A stretch of DNA of 64,000 bases from Actinobacillus arthritidis (GCF_029774155.1 NZ_CP103833.1:1364001-1428000); one strand, 5' to 3'; shown: positions 19,021-28,546, counted from the stretch's first letter. Numbers and translations: made by a program. The notes: generated by a model from the letters alone, not told the origin.

Positions 19021-19091
19021 AAGCTGATCATTTGTGAATTTTTCTAAATTCAAGACTAGGAAAAATCATTAATTTCCGTTAGTATAACTCT

Positions 19092-19268
19092 TGCCTGAGG
19101 TGTACGTTGTTAGTTACGTCCCTGAGCCGATAATTTAAAACTTTGAGTTGGACATCTAATCGCTGGTGAGCAGGCTTACCTTGAGTAAGAAGCCTAAAGG
19201 CAATTAAGTTCGATTCCCTTGAACCTTCTGGTTCAAGGACCATCACTGATAACGGCACTTCGGGTTCT
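19092..19268 (+). ncRNA. ssrS: 6S RNA
   Basis: Regulatory RNA that mimics an open promoter and sequesters sigma-70 RNA polymerase in stationary phase. The sequence shows the conserved CCCTGAGCCGATA, GGTGAGCAGGC and AGAAGCCT blocks, the CCTTGAACC...GGTTCAAGG hairpin, and 5' and 3' ends (TGCCTGAGGTG / CGGCACTTCGGGTTC) that pair to close the rod. A TATAAC -10 element (19083-19088) sits just upstream. Boundaries are good to a few bases. It lies between zapA and fau and is probably cotranscribed with fau. Confidence 0.92.
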
Positions 19269-19292
19269 TTTTTGCATTAAGGTGGTTTTACT

Positions 19293-19871
19293 ATGCAAAC
19301 TCATCAAATGCCACTTCGTAAGCAATTTCGCCAAATAATTCAAGCTGAACGAGCGAAATTATCTCCCGATCAACAAATTACCGCTTCTTTAAATCTTATT
19401 CCGAAAGCATTAGCTTTAATTAATCATTATCGTGCCGAACATATTGCTCTTTACTTACCTTTTAATCACGAAATCTCTCCGTTACCACTTATTGATAACT
19501 TGCTTGCCTTAGGAAAATCCGTTTATCTTCCCGTGTTACACCCTTTTGCTAAAGGTCATCTACTCTTTTTAAAATATGATTCCTCCTGTGTCTTAGAAAC
19601 ACATCGCTTCGGAATGTTGCAACCCAAACTTGATGTTCGCAACGTAAAACCATTAACTGAATTGGATATGATCTTTACACCGTTATTGGCTTGTGATTTG
19701 GCAAAAAATCGCTTAGGGTATGGTGGCGGATTTTATGACAGAACCCTTGCAATGGCATCAGCAAAAACAATAAGCGTAGGCTTGGCACACCAATGCCAAT
19801 TGATTGAGCAAGTGCCGACAGAACCTTGGGATATACCACTTAATCATTTGGTTATTGGAGAAATAATATGA
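19293..19871 (+). CDS. fau: 5-formyltetrahydrofolate cyclo-ligase
   Basis: ATP-dependent conversion of 5-formyl-THF to methenyl-THF, also called ygfA. 192 residues. Nucleotide- and folate-binding signatures are present near the C terminus: FTPLLACDLAKNRLGYGGGFYDR (RLGYGGGFYDR near 141-151). It lies just behind 6S RNA, the conserved context. Its stop overlaps the following iclR-type gene by 4 bp (ATGA). Confidence 0.93.
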   Translation: MQTHQMPLRKQFRQIIQAERAKLSPDQQITASLNLIPKALALINHYRAEHIALYLPFNHEISPLPLIDNLLALGKSVYLPVLHPFAKGHLLFLKYDSSCVLETHRFGMLQPKLDVRNVKPLTELDMIFTPLLACDLAKNRLGYGGGFYDRTLAMASAKTISVGLAHQCQLIEQVPTEPWDIPLNHLVIGEII

Positions 19872-20743
19872 CAGAAAAAGAATCGGCAGGAAGCCAAACA
19901 TTAATTCGAGGACTTAAATTACTTGAATTACTTTCTCAATACCCAAACGGTTGCCCTCTCGCCCAATTGTCTGAACTCGCTCATTTAAATAAGAGTACCG
20001 TTCATCGTCTGTTACAAAGTTTGCAACAAGAGGGATTTGTTCGCCCTGCACCCACCGCAGGCAGTTATCGCTTATCTACCAAATGTTTAGCTATCGGGCA
20101 AAGAGCATTAAGTTCCTTAAATATTTTGCATATTGCCGCCCCTCATTTAGAAGCTCTCAATTTAAAATTAGGTGAAACGGTAAACTTTGCGATGCGAGAA
20201 GAACATCACGCAATTCTTATCTATAAATTAGAGCCGACTATCGGAATGATGAAAACGCGAGCTTATATTGGGCAAAGATTACAACTGTATTGTTCTGGTA
20301 TGGGGAAATTATTTCTAGCTTACGATCGGCCTGACTATATCCCACATTATTGGCAAATTAAACAAGATGTTATTCAACAGTTAACACCAAATACGATTAC
20401 GACCATTCCGGCAATGAATATCGAATTAGAAAAAATTCGCTCGCAACAATTTGCGATGGATGATGAAGAAAACGAAATGGGTGTTTCGTGCATTGCTTGT
20501 CCAATTTTTGATCATCAAGGAAAAGTCATCTATGCCGTTTCGGTTTCACTTTCTACCGCAAGACTAGCTCAATCCGGATTTAATACTTTATATTCGGAAA
20601 TCCAATCAACCGCACAAAAATTTCGGAAGAATTGGGTTGGCATCAATTATAAGCGGTTAGATCTGCACCATTTTTTGCAAAATCTCAGCAAAGATCTGAT
20701 CATATTGTCAGGCATTTTTTCTATCCACAAACGCTGTGGATAA
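19868..20743 (+). CDS. yiaJ: IclR-family transcriptional repressor, YiaJ-like
   Basis: DNA-binding regulator with an N-terminal winged HTH (LAHLNKSTVHRLLQSL near 36-51) and a C-terminal ligand-binding IclR domain. The resemblance to E. coli YiaJ, repressor of the yiaK-S genes for 2,3-diketogulonate use, is high (GSQ, GCPLAQLSELA, KSTVHRLLQ, SSLNILHIAAPHLEALN, ENEMGVSCIA). The C-terminal 30 residues have no counterpart and are encoded by a uptake-signal-like stretch and DnaA-box-like sequence, so the end may be a recent read-through extension. No yiaK-S genes are adjacent. Confidence 0.82.
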   Translation: MTEKESAGSQTLIRGLKLLELLSQYPNGCPLAQLSELAHLNKSTVHRLLQSLQQEGFVRPAPTAGSYRLSTKCLAIGQRALSSLNILHIAAPHLEALNLKLGETVNFAMREEHHAILIYKLEPTIGMMKTRAYIGQRLQLYCSGMGKLFLAYDRPDYIPHYWQIKQDVIQQLTPNTITTIPAMNIELEKIRSQQFAMDDEENEMGVSCIACPIFDHQGKVIYAVSVSLSTARLAQSGFNTLYSEIQSTAQKFRKNWVGINYKRLDLHHFLQNLSKDLIILSGIFSIHKRCG

Positions 20744-20795
20744 CTTTGTGGATTTCTTTATAAAAAGTTATCTAACCCTAGGTGGGATCTCGATC
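20660..20795. promoter_or_regulatory. DnaA-box and GATC cluster upstream of putP
   Basis: A perfect DnaA box (TGTGGATAA, 20735-20743) and a near match (CTATCCACA, 20721-20729) form an inverted repeat; TGTGGATTT follows at 20748-20756. Five GATC Dam sites fall within 136 bp. Matches to the relaxed box TTWTNCACA recur at 20925, 21022 and 21114. This may be a DnaA-binding regulatory locus; identity as an origin is doubtful (see findings). Confidence 0.4.
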
Positions 20796-21211
20796 TTTTT
20801 CTCGCAATACTGAATTGAACACAAAATAACTTATTTAATAAAATCAATTAGTTACATTTTATCTAGCTATTTTAGCAAAAAATTTTATATTTTCTAAGTG
20901 TAAAAATACTTGACAAATCTCGCCTGTGTAAAAGTTATTTTACTTCCTTCTATTATGGATAAAAACCCAAACCACAATTTAATATAAAATTAACATTTAA
21001 AACAGATTTGTCTTATTTAACTTTTTCACAATATTCTGAAGTAAACAAATCTTCCGCAACTTGCTAAAAAATTGATTTAACTCGTAAGTGCCGCATAAAA
21101 ACAGCTGAATTTTTGTGAAAAATTCATTTCTCCCCTATCTTTTGCTATAATTCTCGACTTTTGCACCAAGTTAATAAAATTAGCAACATAGAAAGAATAA
21201 GAGGAATAACT
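20757..21211. other. AT-rich intergenic region upstream of putP
   Basis: About 455 bp without a gene, very AT-rich, holding the putP promoter region and further relaxed DnaA-box matches. I see no RNA gene or ORF worth reporting. Confidence 0.4.
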
Positions 21212-22726
21212 ATGTTCAACTTCGATCCGACAACTATCACATTCCTGATTTATATTATTGGAATGATTGCGATTGGTTTTATTGCCTATCGTATGACCAA
21301 TAATTTATCAGATTATATTTTAGGCGGTCGCCGTTTAGGCAGTTTCGTGACGGCTTTATCTGCCGGTGCATCCGATATGTCCGGTTGGTTACTGATGGGA
21401 TTACCCGGTGCAGTCTATGCCGGCGGTTTAATTGAAGGCTGGTTAGCTATCGGTCTTACTATCGGTGCATATCTAAACTGGAAACTGGTTGCAGGCCGTT
21501 TACGTTCACATACGGAACATAGCGGTGATGCACTCACACTTCCCGAATATTTTCATAATCGTTTTAATGATGAAACCCGTATTATCAAAATTTTATCAGC
21601 ACTTATTTTTTTGCTGTTCTTTGCCGTGTATTGTGCATCAGGTGTCGTAGCCGGTGCGAGAGTTTTTGAGAATCTTTTCGGTGTTCCTTATGAAAATGCG
21701 ATTTGGTATGGTGCAATTGCAACTATTCTTTATACTTTCATCGGCGGATTTTTAGCTGTAAGTTGGACTGATACCATTCAAGCATCATTGATGTTATTTG
21801 CATTAATTTTAACGCCTGTATTCGTGGTAATGAATGTAGGCGGCTTTGATGTTATGCAAGAAACGATTGCAAGAGTCGGTGAGTTAGCACAGAAAGATTA
21901 TAATGATATTTTTAGCGGGACAACGGTACTTGGTGTATTAAGCCTATTAGCTTGGGGCTTAGGCTACTTCGGACAACCTCATATCGTAGTACGTTTTATG
22001 GCGACTGAAAGTGTTAAATCATTGGAAAATGCTCGTCGTATCAGTATGACTTGGATGGTGATCTGTCTAGTTGGTGCAATCGGTATCGGTTATTTCGGTA
22101 TGGCGTATTTCTTTACCCATCCGGAACAAGCTAATGTAGTAAATCAAAATAAAGAACAGATCTTTATTGAATTAGCAAAATTACTGTTTAATCCGTGGAT
22201 TGCTGGTGTGCTACTTTCTGCTATTTTAGTCGCAGTAATGAGCACCCTTTCAGCACAGCTATTAATTTGTTCAAGTGCGATTACCGAAGATCTCTATAAA
22301 GGGATTCTACGTCCGTCCGCTACTGATAAAGAATTAGTGTGGCTCGGTCGAGTTATGGTGTTAGCGGTTGCGGCATTAGCCATCTATATCGCACAAGATC
22401 CAAACAGCCAAGTATTCGGTTTAGTGAAAGACGCTTGGGCAGGCTTTGGTAGTGCTTTCGGTCCAGTCGTATTACTGTCATTATTTTGGAACCGTATGAA
22501 CGGTTTCGGAGCAATTAGCGGTATGTTAGTCGGTGCATTAATCGTTTATTTCTGGAAAGATATTACTGTTTGGGCAGGTTTACCTGAGGTGTATTCAATG
22601 ATTCCCGGCTTTATTCTTGCAACATTAGCGATTATCCTTGTTTCGCTCATGACCCCACCGCCAAGTAAAAAGGTAACCGATACGTTTGAGCGTGCAGATA
22701 AAGCCTATTTAGCAGAGCTTAAATAA
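21212..22726 (+). CDS. putP: Sodium/proline symporter PutP
   Basis: Inner-membrane Na+/proline symporter of the SSS family with about 13 membrane segments. 504 residues from ATG 21212 (E. coli 502), chosen because AGAGGAATAACT lies before it and the protein then starts like PutP. The Na+-site region GGRRLGSFVTALSAGASDMSGW (in two pieces near residues 37-58) is clear, as is GLGYFGQPHIVVRFMA. It is monocistronic with a strong terminator. Confidence 0.94.
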   Translation: MFNFDPTTITFLIYIIGMIAIGFIAYRMTNNLSDYILGGRRLGSFVTALSAGASDMSGWLLMGLPGAVYAGGLIEGWLAIGLTIGAYLNWKLVAGRLRSHTEHSGDALTLPEYFHNRFNDETRIIKILSALIFLLFFAVYCASGVVAGARVFENLFGVPYENAIWYGAIATILYTFIGGFLAVSWTDTIQASLMLFALILTPVFVVMNVGGFDVMQETIARVGELAQKDYNDIFSGTTVLGVLSLLAWGLGYFGQPHIVVRFMATESVKSLENARRISMTWMVICLVGAIGIGYFGMAYFFTHPEQANVVNQNKEQIFIELAKLLFNPWIAGVLLSAILVAVMSTLSAQLLICSSAITEDLYKGILRPSATDKELVWLGRVMVLAVAALAIYIAQDPNSQVFGLVKDAWAGFGSAFGPVVLLSLFWNRMNGFGAISGMLVGALIVYFWKDITVWAGLPEVYSMIPGFILATLAIILVSLMTPPPSKKVTDTFERADKAYLAELK

Positions 22727-22760
22727 AAACGATTTACGATTAAAATTAGCACACTATTTA

Positions 22761-22792
22761 TCCCCTTAGCGACAAGCTAAGGGGATTTTAAT
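22761..22792 (+). terminator. Intrinsic terminator of putP
   Basis: A perfect 10-bp stem TCCCCTTAGC/GCTAAGGGGA with loop GACAA, followed by TTTTAATTTT. Confidence 0.9.
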
Positions 22793-22892
22793 TTTCTGTT
22801 TAGCAAGTCATTTACTTTTCAGCTATAATGTGCCAACTATCCCGTGAGGTAGTATTTACGTATGTTAATTCAAACCGAGAGTTGAAACAAAA

Positions 22893-24120
22893 ATGACAAA
22901 TCAAACTATCAGCACACCTAAACAGGTGTTTGTTGGCTTACAAATGCTATTTGTGGCATTTGGTGCTTTAGTGTTAATGCCGTTAATTACCGGCTTAGAT
23001 CCTAATACAGCCCTCCTGACTGCCGGTATCGGTACCCTACTTTTCCAACTTTGTACCAAAGGTCAAGTGCCTATCTTCCTCGCATCTTCCTTCGCCTTTA
23101 TCGCACCGATTCAATACGGCGTACAACAATGGGGGATCCCAACCACCATGGGTGGTTTGGTATTTACCGGTTTTGTTTACTTCGCATTAAGTGCGTTAGT
23201 GAAATGGAAAGGGGCAAATATCCTCGAAAAACTTTTCCCACCGGTGGTAGTTGGTCCGGTAATCATTATTATCGGCTTAGGTTTAGCACCGACTGCGGTT
23301 GATATGGCTCTCGGTAAAGGTACAACTATTGAACCGAATACCGCCTTACTGATTTCAATGGCAACGCTAATTACTACGCTTGTGGTAGCGGTCTTTGCCA
23401 AAGGTTTAATGAAATTAGTCCCGATTATGTTCGGAATTGTGGTTGGTTATATCCTTTCACTCGTGTTCGGCATCATTGATTTTAGCCCGGTAACTAATGC
23501 CGCTTGGTTTAGCTTACCGAAGCTCACCACGCCGGAATTTAAGTTAGAAGCGATTCTTTACTTATTACCTATCGCCCTTGCACCGGCAGTCGAACACGTC
23601 GGTGGTATTATGGCGATCAGCTCAGTAACTGGTAAAGATTTTATGAATAAACCGGGTTTACACCGCACCTTATTAGGTGACGGCGTTGCAACCTCTGCCG
23701 CAAAGATTTTTAGGCGGCCCACCAAATACTACTTATGCGGAAGTTACCGGTGCGGTTATGCTCACCAAAAACTTTAACCCACGTGTAATGACCTTTGCCG
23801 CTATTTGGGCAATTGCCATTTCATTCTGCGGCAAAGTGGGCGCCTTCTTACAAACCATCCCGGGCGTAGTGATGGGCGGCATTATGATGTTAGTTTTCGG
23901 TTCTATCGCGACAGTTGGTATGAGTACATTAATTCGTGCCAAAGTGGATATGGGCGAAGCTCGCAACCTCTGTATCGTTTCAGTAGTCATGACCTTCGGC
24001 ATCGGCGGCATGCTGATCAACGTTGGCGAATTTTCATTGAAAGGTATCAGTCTCTGTGCTATTGCGGCAATTATTATGAACTTATTACTTCCGAAAGAAG
24101 TCGCTAAAAAAGCAGAATAA
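22893..24120 (+). CDS. uraA: Uracil:H+ symporter UraA, frameshifted
   Basis: Inner-membrane nucleobase transporter of the NCS2 family, importing uracil. Repaired length about 409 residues, with many hydrophobic helices. Substrate-site motifs are present: APAVEHVGGIMAIS (about 230-243) and GGPPNTTYAEVTG. The frame breaks at 23698-23706: expected GCCGCGGGATTT (Ala-Ala-Gly) reads GCCGCAAAGATTT, one extra base. It ends at an uptake-signal hairpin shared with convergent cnoX. Confidence 0.9.
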
Positions 24121-24140
24121 TTTACAATTTCTGATAATAA

Positions 24141-24205
24141 ACAAGCGGTCAAATTCTGTTAAAAATTTGCAAATTGCAAAAGATTTTTGGAATTTGACCG
24201 CTTAT
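24141..24205. repeat. Inverted uptake-signal pair, terminator between uraA and cnoX
   Basis: Exact ACAAGCGGTCAAATT (24141-24155) and the inverse AATTTGACCGCTTA (about 24192-24205) lie between two convergent genes and can form a bidirectional terminator hairpin. Confidence 0.85.
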
Positions 24206-24228
24206 TTTTGGTTTTTAGGATAACAACA

Positions 24229-25074
24229 TTAGTACAACAATGAATAAAGCTGTCGTCTAAATTTCGGCACAATAGGATCATTACCTAAAGCAGAAAGAAT
24301 CGCTAAAAATTGGCTTTTGACTTCCCCATTAGCTGTATTTAAATCCGCTTTAAGCCACTCGAAAAGTAATGCTAACGCTTCTTCGTTCTTATGAACCTGA
24401 TGTAGCTGGTTTGCTAAACGAATCGCAATTTCCGGTGTTTTATTATTCGCATAATCTGCTTGTAATTGCTGTAATTCAGGCGATTCGTTCGCTTGCTCTA
24501 ACAATTCAATCTGTGCCTGTAAACCATTCCAACGGCTATCACGATCTTGAATCGGAATCTGCTTTAAGATCTCTCGAGCGTCTTCTACTTTTTTCATCAC
24601 AATAAAAGTTTCCGCATAAAGCAAAGCAAAATCGCTGTTTTTCTTATCGGTCATTTCCCAAGCTGATTTAAGTAACGGTAATGCCTCTTCATAACGCTGA
24701 TCTTGCAATAATTCCAAAGCCTGATTGAATTTAAGCTCTTCTTCTTTCGGCAGAATATTTGCCAAACGTACACGCATTTCTTGCTCAGAAATCGCCCCTT
24801 GAATCATATCAACCGGTTGTCCGCCTGCGAAAAGATACATCGTTGGAATCGTTTGAATCCTAAATTGAGCCGCCAATGCTTGTTGTTCATCGCAATTTAC
24901 CGTAGCCAATAAAAATTGTTCAGGATTTTCATCCGCCAAACGGCGTAATAATGAATCCATTTCCAATGAAGCAACTTCTCTCGGCGAGATAAAACTAAAC
25001 ACCACCGGCACTTGTGCCGCCGCATTCCACACTTCACTAAAATTACTTTCAGTCACATTGACAAAATCATTCAT
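24229..25074 (-). CDS. cnoX: CnoX/YbbN thioredoxin-like co-chaperone
   Basis: Cytosolic chaperedoxin that protects substrates from overoxidation and passes them to GroEL. 281 residues: an N-terminal thioredoxin fold (to about 110; cis-proline TIPTMYLFAGG) and C-terminal TPR-like helices. The active-site position reads FSFISPREVASLEM: there is no CXXC and not even the single Cys of E. coli SXXC, so redox activity is improbable; a chaperone role is inferred. glpE lies 43 bp upstream on the same strand. Confidence 0.88.
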   Translation of the reverse strand: MNDFVNVTESNFSEVWNAAAQVPVVFSFISPREVASLEMDSLLRRLADENPEQFLLATVNCDEQQALAAQFRIQTIPTMYLFAGGQPVDMIQGAISEQEMRVRLANILPKEEELKFNQALELLQDQRYEEALPLLKSAWEMTDKKNSDFALLYAETFIVMKKVEDAREILKQIPIQDRDSRWNGLQAQIELLEQANESPELQQLQADYANNKTPEIAIRLANQLHQVHKNEEALALLFEWLKADLNTANGEVKSQFLAILSALGNDPIVPKFRRQLYSLLY

Positions 25075-25117
25075 ACTCTTTTCCTAATCTAAAAAATCAG
25101 CACATTATACCTTATTT

Positions 25118-25444
25118 TTAGTAAGCCGTTTCAATCGGTAAACCGTTTCGCTCCCAACCATCAAAACCGCCTTTCACACTATATACGCGATCAAAACCCT
25201 GTTCGACTAAAAACTGAGCAGTATTACGACTACTTACACCATGGTAACAGATCACTATTACCGGCTCCTCATAATCCACTTCATCTAAAAAACGTCCATA
25301 ACTTTCATTGGTTAAATGAAACGCATCTTGTGGATGACTATAAACATAACGGCGTGCATCACGAATGTCTGCTAAAGTCGCTCCTTCATTTTCCATTAAT
25401 TCCCACGCCTGTTGCGGACTGATTTCAGTAAATGTTTCACTCAT
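25118..25444 (-). CDS. glpE: Thiosulfate sulfurtransferase GlpE (rhodanese)
   Basis: Single-domain cytosolic rhodanese transferring sulfur from thiosulfate to acceptors. 108 residues, the same as E. coli GlpE. The active-site loop is CYHGVSSRN with the catalytic Cys near residue 65. It begins a two-gene minus-strand unit with cnoX and is divergent from exbB. No glp genes are nearby. Confidence 0.92.
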   Translation of the reverse strand: MSETFTEISPQQAWELMENEGATLADIRDARRYVYSHPQDAFHLTNESYGRFLDEVDYEEPVIVICYHGVSSRNTAQFLVEQGFDRVYSVKGGFDGWERNGLPIETAY

Positions 25445-25630
25445 AAATAATTTCTCGAATAGTCAATAATAAAAAATCGAGCGAATATAGCATAATCTAT
25501 AAAATAAAAATAAACGAGAATACCTATTATTACAAGTTGAATTTTCTGGCTCGCTTAGTATAATTACGAACCATTTTCATTTCACAGAATTATCTGTTTT
25601 CTTCATATTTAGATCGTTTCCGAGGATTTT

Positions 25631-26079
25631 ATGGAACAAATGCTTGAACTGTTACAAGGCCATGTCGATTATATTATTTTGGGCTTACTATTATTAATGA
25701 GTATCATATTAGTATGGAAAATCATTGAACGAATCCTGTTTTATAAACAACTTGATGTTGCACAATATGAAACTATTCACGATTTAGAAATTGATGTGAC
25801 CCGTAACCTCACTACCATTTCGACTATCGGAGCCAATGCACCTTATGTCGGCTTATTAGGTACGGTATTAGGTATTTTATTAACCTTTTATCATTTAGGC
25901 CATTCCGGTGGAGAGATTGATGCGCTTCAATTATGGTGCATTTATCACTTGCACTAAAAGCCACTGCGGCAGGTATCTTAGTTGCAATTCCGGCAATGAT
26001 GTTCTACAGCGGTTTTAATCGTAAAGTAGAAGAAAGCAAACTTAAATGGCAAGCCATTCAGGCTCGTAAAGCCAATTAA
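25631..26079 (+). CDS. exbB: Biopolymer transport protein ExbB, frameshifted
   Basis: Inner-membrane subunit of the TonB energy-transducing complex, using proton motive force to power TonB-dependent uptake of iron/heme compounds. Repaired length about 150 residues with three membrane segments; the conserved [19 protein letters not shown] block (about 73-91) is present. The frame breaks at 25922-25927, where expected GCGGCTT reads GCGCTT; the rest continues as [21 protein letters not shown] to TAA 26079. exbD follows after 11 bp. Confidence 0.92.
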
Positions 26080-26090
26080 TAAGGTGTTCT

Positions 26091-26481
26091 ATGAAAAAGT
26101 TTGATGAGATTAATATCATTCCGTTCATTGATATTATGTTGGTGTTGTTGGCAATAGTATTAGTAACTGCTTCATTTATTTCACAGGGAAAAATTCCAGT
26201 AAACGTGCCTAAAGCGACAACAACTCAAGCGATGAAAGCGGATGAATTAGCAAAATTACTGACCATCACGGAAAATAATGAGTTCTATTTCAATGACAAA
26301 CCGATTACAAAAGAAGCATTAACTACGGAAGTCGCAGACTTGGGATAAGACTCAAAAAGTTACCTTAAAAGTTGATGGTGCAGTTGCATTTGAGAAATTT
26401 GTTGAACTGACTGATATTCTCTCTGCTAACGAAATTAAAAATGTTGCTATCGTAACGAAAAAAGATACAGCGAAGAAATAG
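26091..26481 (+). CDS. exbD: Biopolymer transport protein ExbD, frameshifted
   Basis: Inner-membrane proton-channel subunit of the ExbB-ExbD-TonB complex. One membrane segment (about 10-32) preceded by [17 protein letters not shown] with the essential membrane Asp. Repaired length about 130 residues. The frame breaks at 26333-26341: expected GCGGCTTGG (Ala-Ala-Trp) reads GCAGACTTGG; the rest ([15 protein letters not shown]...NVAIVTKKD) reads to TAG at 26481. It lies 9 bp upstream of tonB. Confidence 0.92.
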
Positions 26482-26490
26482 GATACGAGT

Positions 26491-27372
26491 ATGAAGAAAA
26501 AACATTCTCGTATCGGTTTAGTTAGTTCCATTGCTTTCCATTCTCTTATTTTTGCCGGTATTACTTCTGTTGTTGTCAATTCTCACTCCGATATAAAACC
26601 TCAAGAAGAAGCCTTATCTATTGAGATGGTTGTCGCATTATTAGAACAGCCTCAAGTTGCTGTAGCACAAGAAACACCAACGCCAGTAGAATCCGAACAG
26701 CAAATAGAACAAGAGCCTGAACCGGAAGTTATACCGGAAGCAATTCCTGAACCGAAACCAGTTCCTAAGCCTAAACCGAAAGAAAAACCAAAAGAGAAGC
26801 CAAAGGAAAAACCTAAAGAGAAACCGAAACCAAAAGAAGTTGAAAAGCCGAAAGAAAAGCCTAAAAAAGAAAAACCGAAAGAAATCGTAAAACCGATTAA
26901 AGCCTTAGAGAAAGGCCCTGAAGCTAAACAAGGTATTGTTGCTAAAGCAGTACCAAATGCTTTCCAAGGTACTCAAGTTCGTGCTGGTATTCCAAATGGT
27001 AAACCTGAAGGAAATCCAAACGGAATTGCTACAAACGGTTCTAAAAACGGAACGATAGCTGGTAATAATAACGGCGGAAGTTCTGCGAGTGAAATCTCAG
27101 CTTATAAAGCGGCACTACAACGTGCTTTACAACGCCGAGCAAGTAGTTCCTATCCAACTCGGGAAAAAATGATGCGTAAAACAGGGATTGTAACTATCGG
27201 TTTTACTGTTTCGTCATCAGGACAGTTAGCCAATGTACAAGTGCTAAATAGTTCAGGGAATAGTAACTTGGATAATGCGGCAGTAAAAGCAAGACAAAGC
27301 ACAACAGTTAATCCACCGCCAGCCGGATTCCCAAGTAATATTACTGTACCGGTCAGATTCTCGATTGAATAA
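26491..27372 (+). CDS. tonB: TonB energy transducer
   Basis: Periplasm-spanning protein coupling ExbBD to outer-membrane receptors. 293 residues: N-terminal anchor (about 7-27), a long Pro/Glu/Lys linker (about 70-135) with repeated EKPK units, and the C-terminal TonB domain (about 205-293) with SSYPTREKMMRKTGIVTIGFTV-like sequence and the terminal PVRFSIE. The EKPK run is encoded by near-identical 12-nt repeats that could change length by slippage without frame loss. Last gene of the exbB-exbD-tonB operon. Confidence 0.94.
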   Translation: MKKKHSRIGLVSSIAFHSLIFAGITSVVVNSHSDIKPQEEALSIEMVVALLEQPQVAVAQETPTPVESEQQIEQEPEPEVIPEAIPEPKPVPKPKPKEKPKEKPKEKPKEKPKPKEVEKPKEKPKKEKPKEIVKPIKALEKGPEAKQGIVAKAVPNAFQGTQVRAGIPNGKPEGNPNGIATNGSKNGTIAGNNNGGSSASEISAYKAALQRALQRRASSSYPTREKMMRKTGIVTIGFTVSSSGQLANVQVLNSSGNSNLDNAAVKARQSTTVNPPPAGFPSNITVPVRFSIE

Positions 27373-27381
27373 CTCACATTC

Positions 27382-27411
27382 ATAAGCTCCTTTACGGGGG
27401 CTTATTTTTTG
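27382..27411 (+). terminator. Intrinsic terminator of exbBD-tonB
   Basis: A hairpin ATAAGCTCC / GGGGCTTAT with one wobble, loop TTTAC, followed by TTTTTT. Confidence 0.75.
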
Positions 27412-27418
27412 GCTTAAA

Positions 27419-27475
27419 GTAAGCGGTCATTTTTACTAACATTTTGCAAAAAATCGACAAATGATAACCGCTTGC
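27419..27475. repeat. Inverted uptake-signal pair downstream of tonB
   Basis: TAAGCGGTCATTTTT and an inverse AACCGCTTGC flank a 30-bp A/T-rich loop, just after the tonB terminator and before ybaB. Confidence 0.75.
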
Positions 27476-27541
27476 CTAAAGTGAGGTGCTTAAGTAAAAT
27501 AAACCGTTTCTATTTTTATTATACAAATTGAGGAAAATGTA

Positions 27542-27873
27542 ATGTTTGGAAAAGGCGGCTTAGGCGGTTTAATGAAACAAGCCCAGCAAATGCAAGAGCG
27601 TATGCAAAAAATGCAAGAAGAAATCGCACAACTTGAAGTAACCGGCGAATCTGGTGCAGGTTTAGTAAAAGTAACAATCAATGGTGCACATAACTGCCGT
27701 CGTATCGAAATCGATCCATCATTAATGGAAGACGATAAAGAAATGGTGGAAGACTTAGTTGCTGCATGACCTTCAATGATGCCGTTCGCCGTGCGGAAGA
27801 AATGCAAAAAGAAAAAATGGCGAGTGTGACTGCCGGTATGCAATTACCACCAGGTATGAAATTCCCATTCTAA
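27542..27873 (+). CDS. ybaB: Nucleoid-associated protein YbaB/EbfC, frameshifted
   Basis: Small dimeric DNA-binding protein, cotranscribed with recR as in most bacteria. The start [21 protein letters not shown] is diagnostic. Repaired length about 110 residues. The frame breaks at 27764-27771: expected GCGGCC (in LVAAAFND) reads GCATGACC, two extra bases; the rest reads [24 protein letters not shown] (shown in part) to TAA 27873. recR follows 67 bp later. Confidence 0.92.
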
Positions 27874-27940
27874 TTTAGCGATAATGGATAGGCGCTTTTG
27901 CAACTATCCATTATTAACTTTCAACTACCCATTCCTATTT

Positions 27941-28546
27941 ATGCAAATTAGCCCTTTACTCGAAAACCTTATGGAAGCCCTGCGTGCATTACCCGGTGTC
28001 GGTCCGAAATCCGCACAGCGTATGGCATATCATTTATTACAACGCAATCGTTCCGGCGGTATAAGCTTATCTAAAGCCTTGAATGAAGCAATGACACATA
28101 TCGGTCATTGCAACTCTTGCCGTACATTTACCGAAGAGGACGAATGTAATATCTGTAAAAATCCTCGCCGTCAAATGAGCGGTCAACTTTGTGTGGTTGA
28201 AATGCCGGAAGATATTCAAGCAATTGAGCAAACCGGACAGTTTTCAGGACGTTACTTTGTATTAATGGGACATCTTTCGCCGTTGGACGGCATCGGGCCT
28301 AGAGAAATTGGCTTAGATCTGTTGCAAAGCCGTTTAGAAAACGAATCTTTTCACGAAGTCATTCTTGCTACTAATCCGACGATAGAAGGCGATGCAACGG
28401 CTAATTATATTGCGGAAATGTGCCGTATCCACAATGTAAAAGTGACTCGCATTGCGCATGGGATTCCGGTTGGCGGCTCATTAGAAATGGTAGACGGTAC
28501 AACCCTTTCCCACTCTTTTGCCGGTAGACGAGATATTTCGTTATAA
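27941..28546 (+). CDS. recR: Recombination mediator RecR
   Basis: Partner of RecO/RecF in loading RecA at gaps. 201 residues from ATG 27941 ([19 protein letters not shown]), the normal family start; an upstream in-frame ATG adds an unconserved 19 residues. HhH motif [17 protein letters not shown] (about 16-32), zinc finger [16 protein letters not shown] (57-72), then a Toprim domain. Directly downstream of ybaB, the conserved pair. Confidence 0.95.
   Translation: MQISPLLENLMEALRALPGVGPKSAQRMAYHLLQRNRSGGISLSKALNEAMTHIGHCNSCRTFTEEDECNICKNPRRQMSGQLCVVEMPEDIQAIEQTGQFSGRYFVLMGHLSPLDGIGPREIGLDLLQSRLENESFHEVILATNPTIEGDATANYIAEMCRIHNVKVTRIAHGIPVGGSLEMVDGTTLSHSFAGRRDISL

Noticed and set aside
20660..21122. 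Chromosomal origin oriC
   Set aside because: The rRNA operon points toward it and neither dnaA nor gidA lies nearby; kept only as a candidate DnaA-binding cluster.
27542..27873. Programmed frameshifting as explanation for ybaB and other breaks
   Set aside because: No slippery heptamer at the breaks, the shifts vary (-1, +1, +2), and the same families are not known to frameshift.
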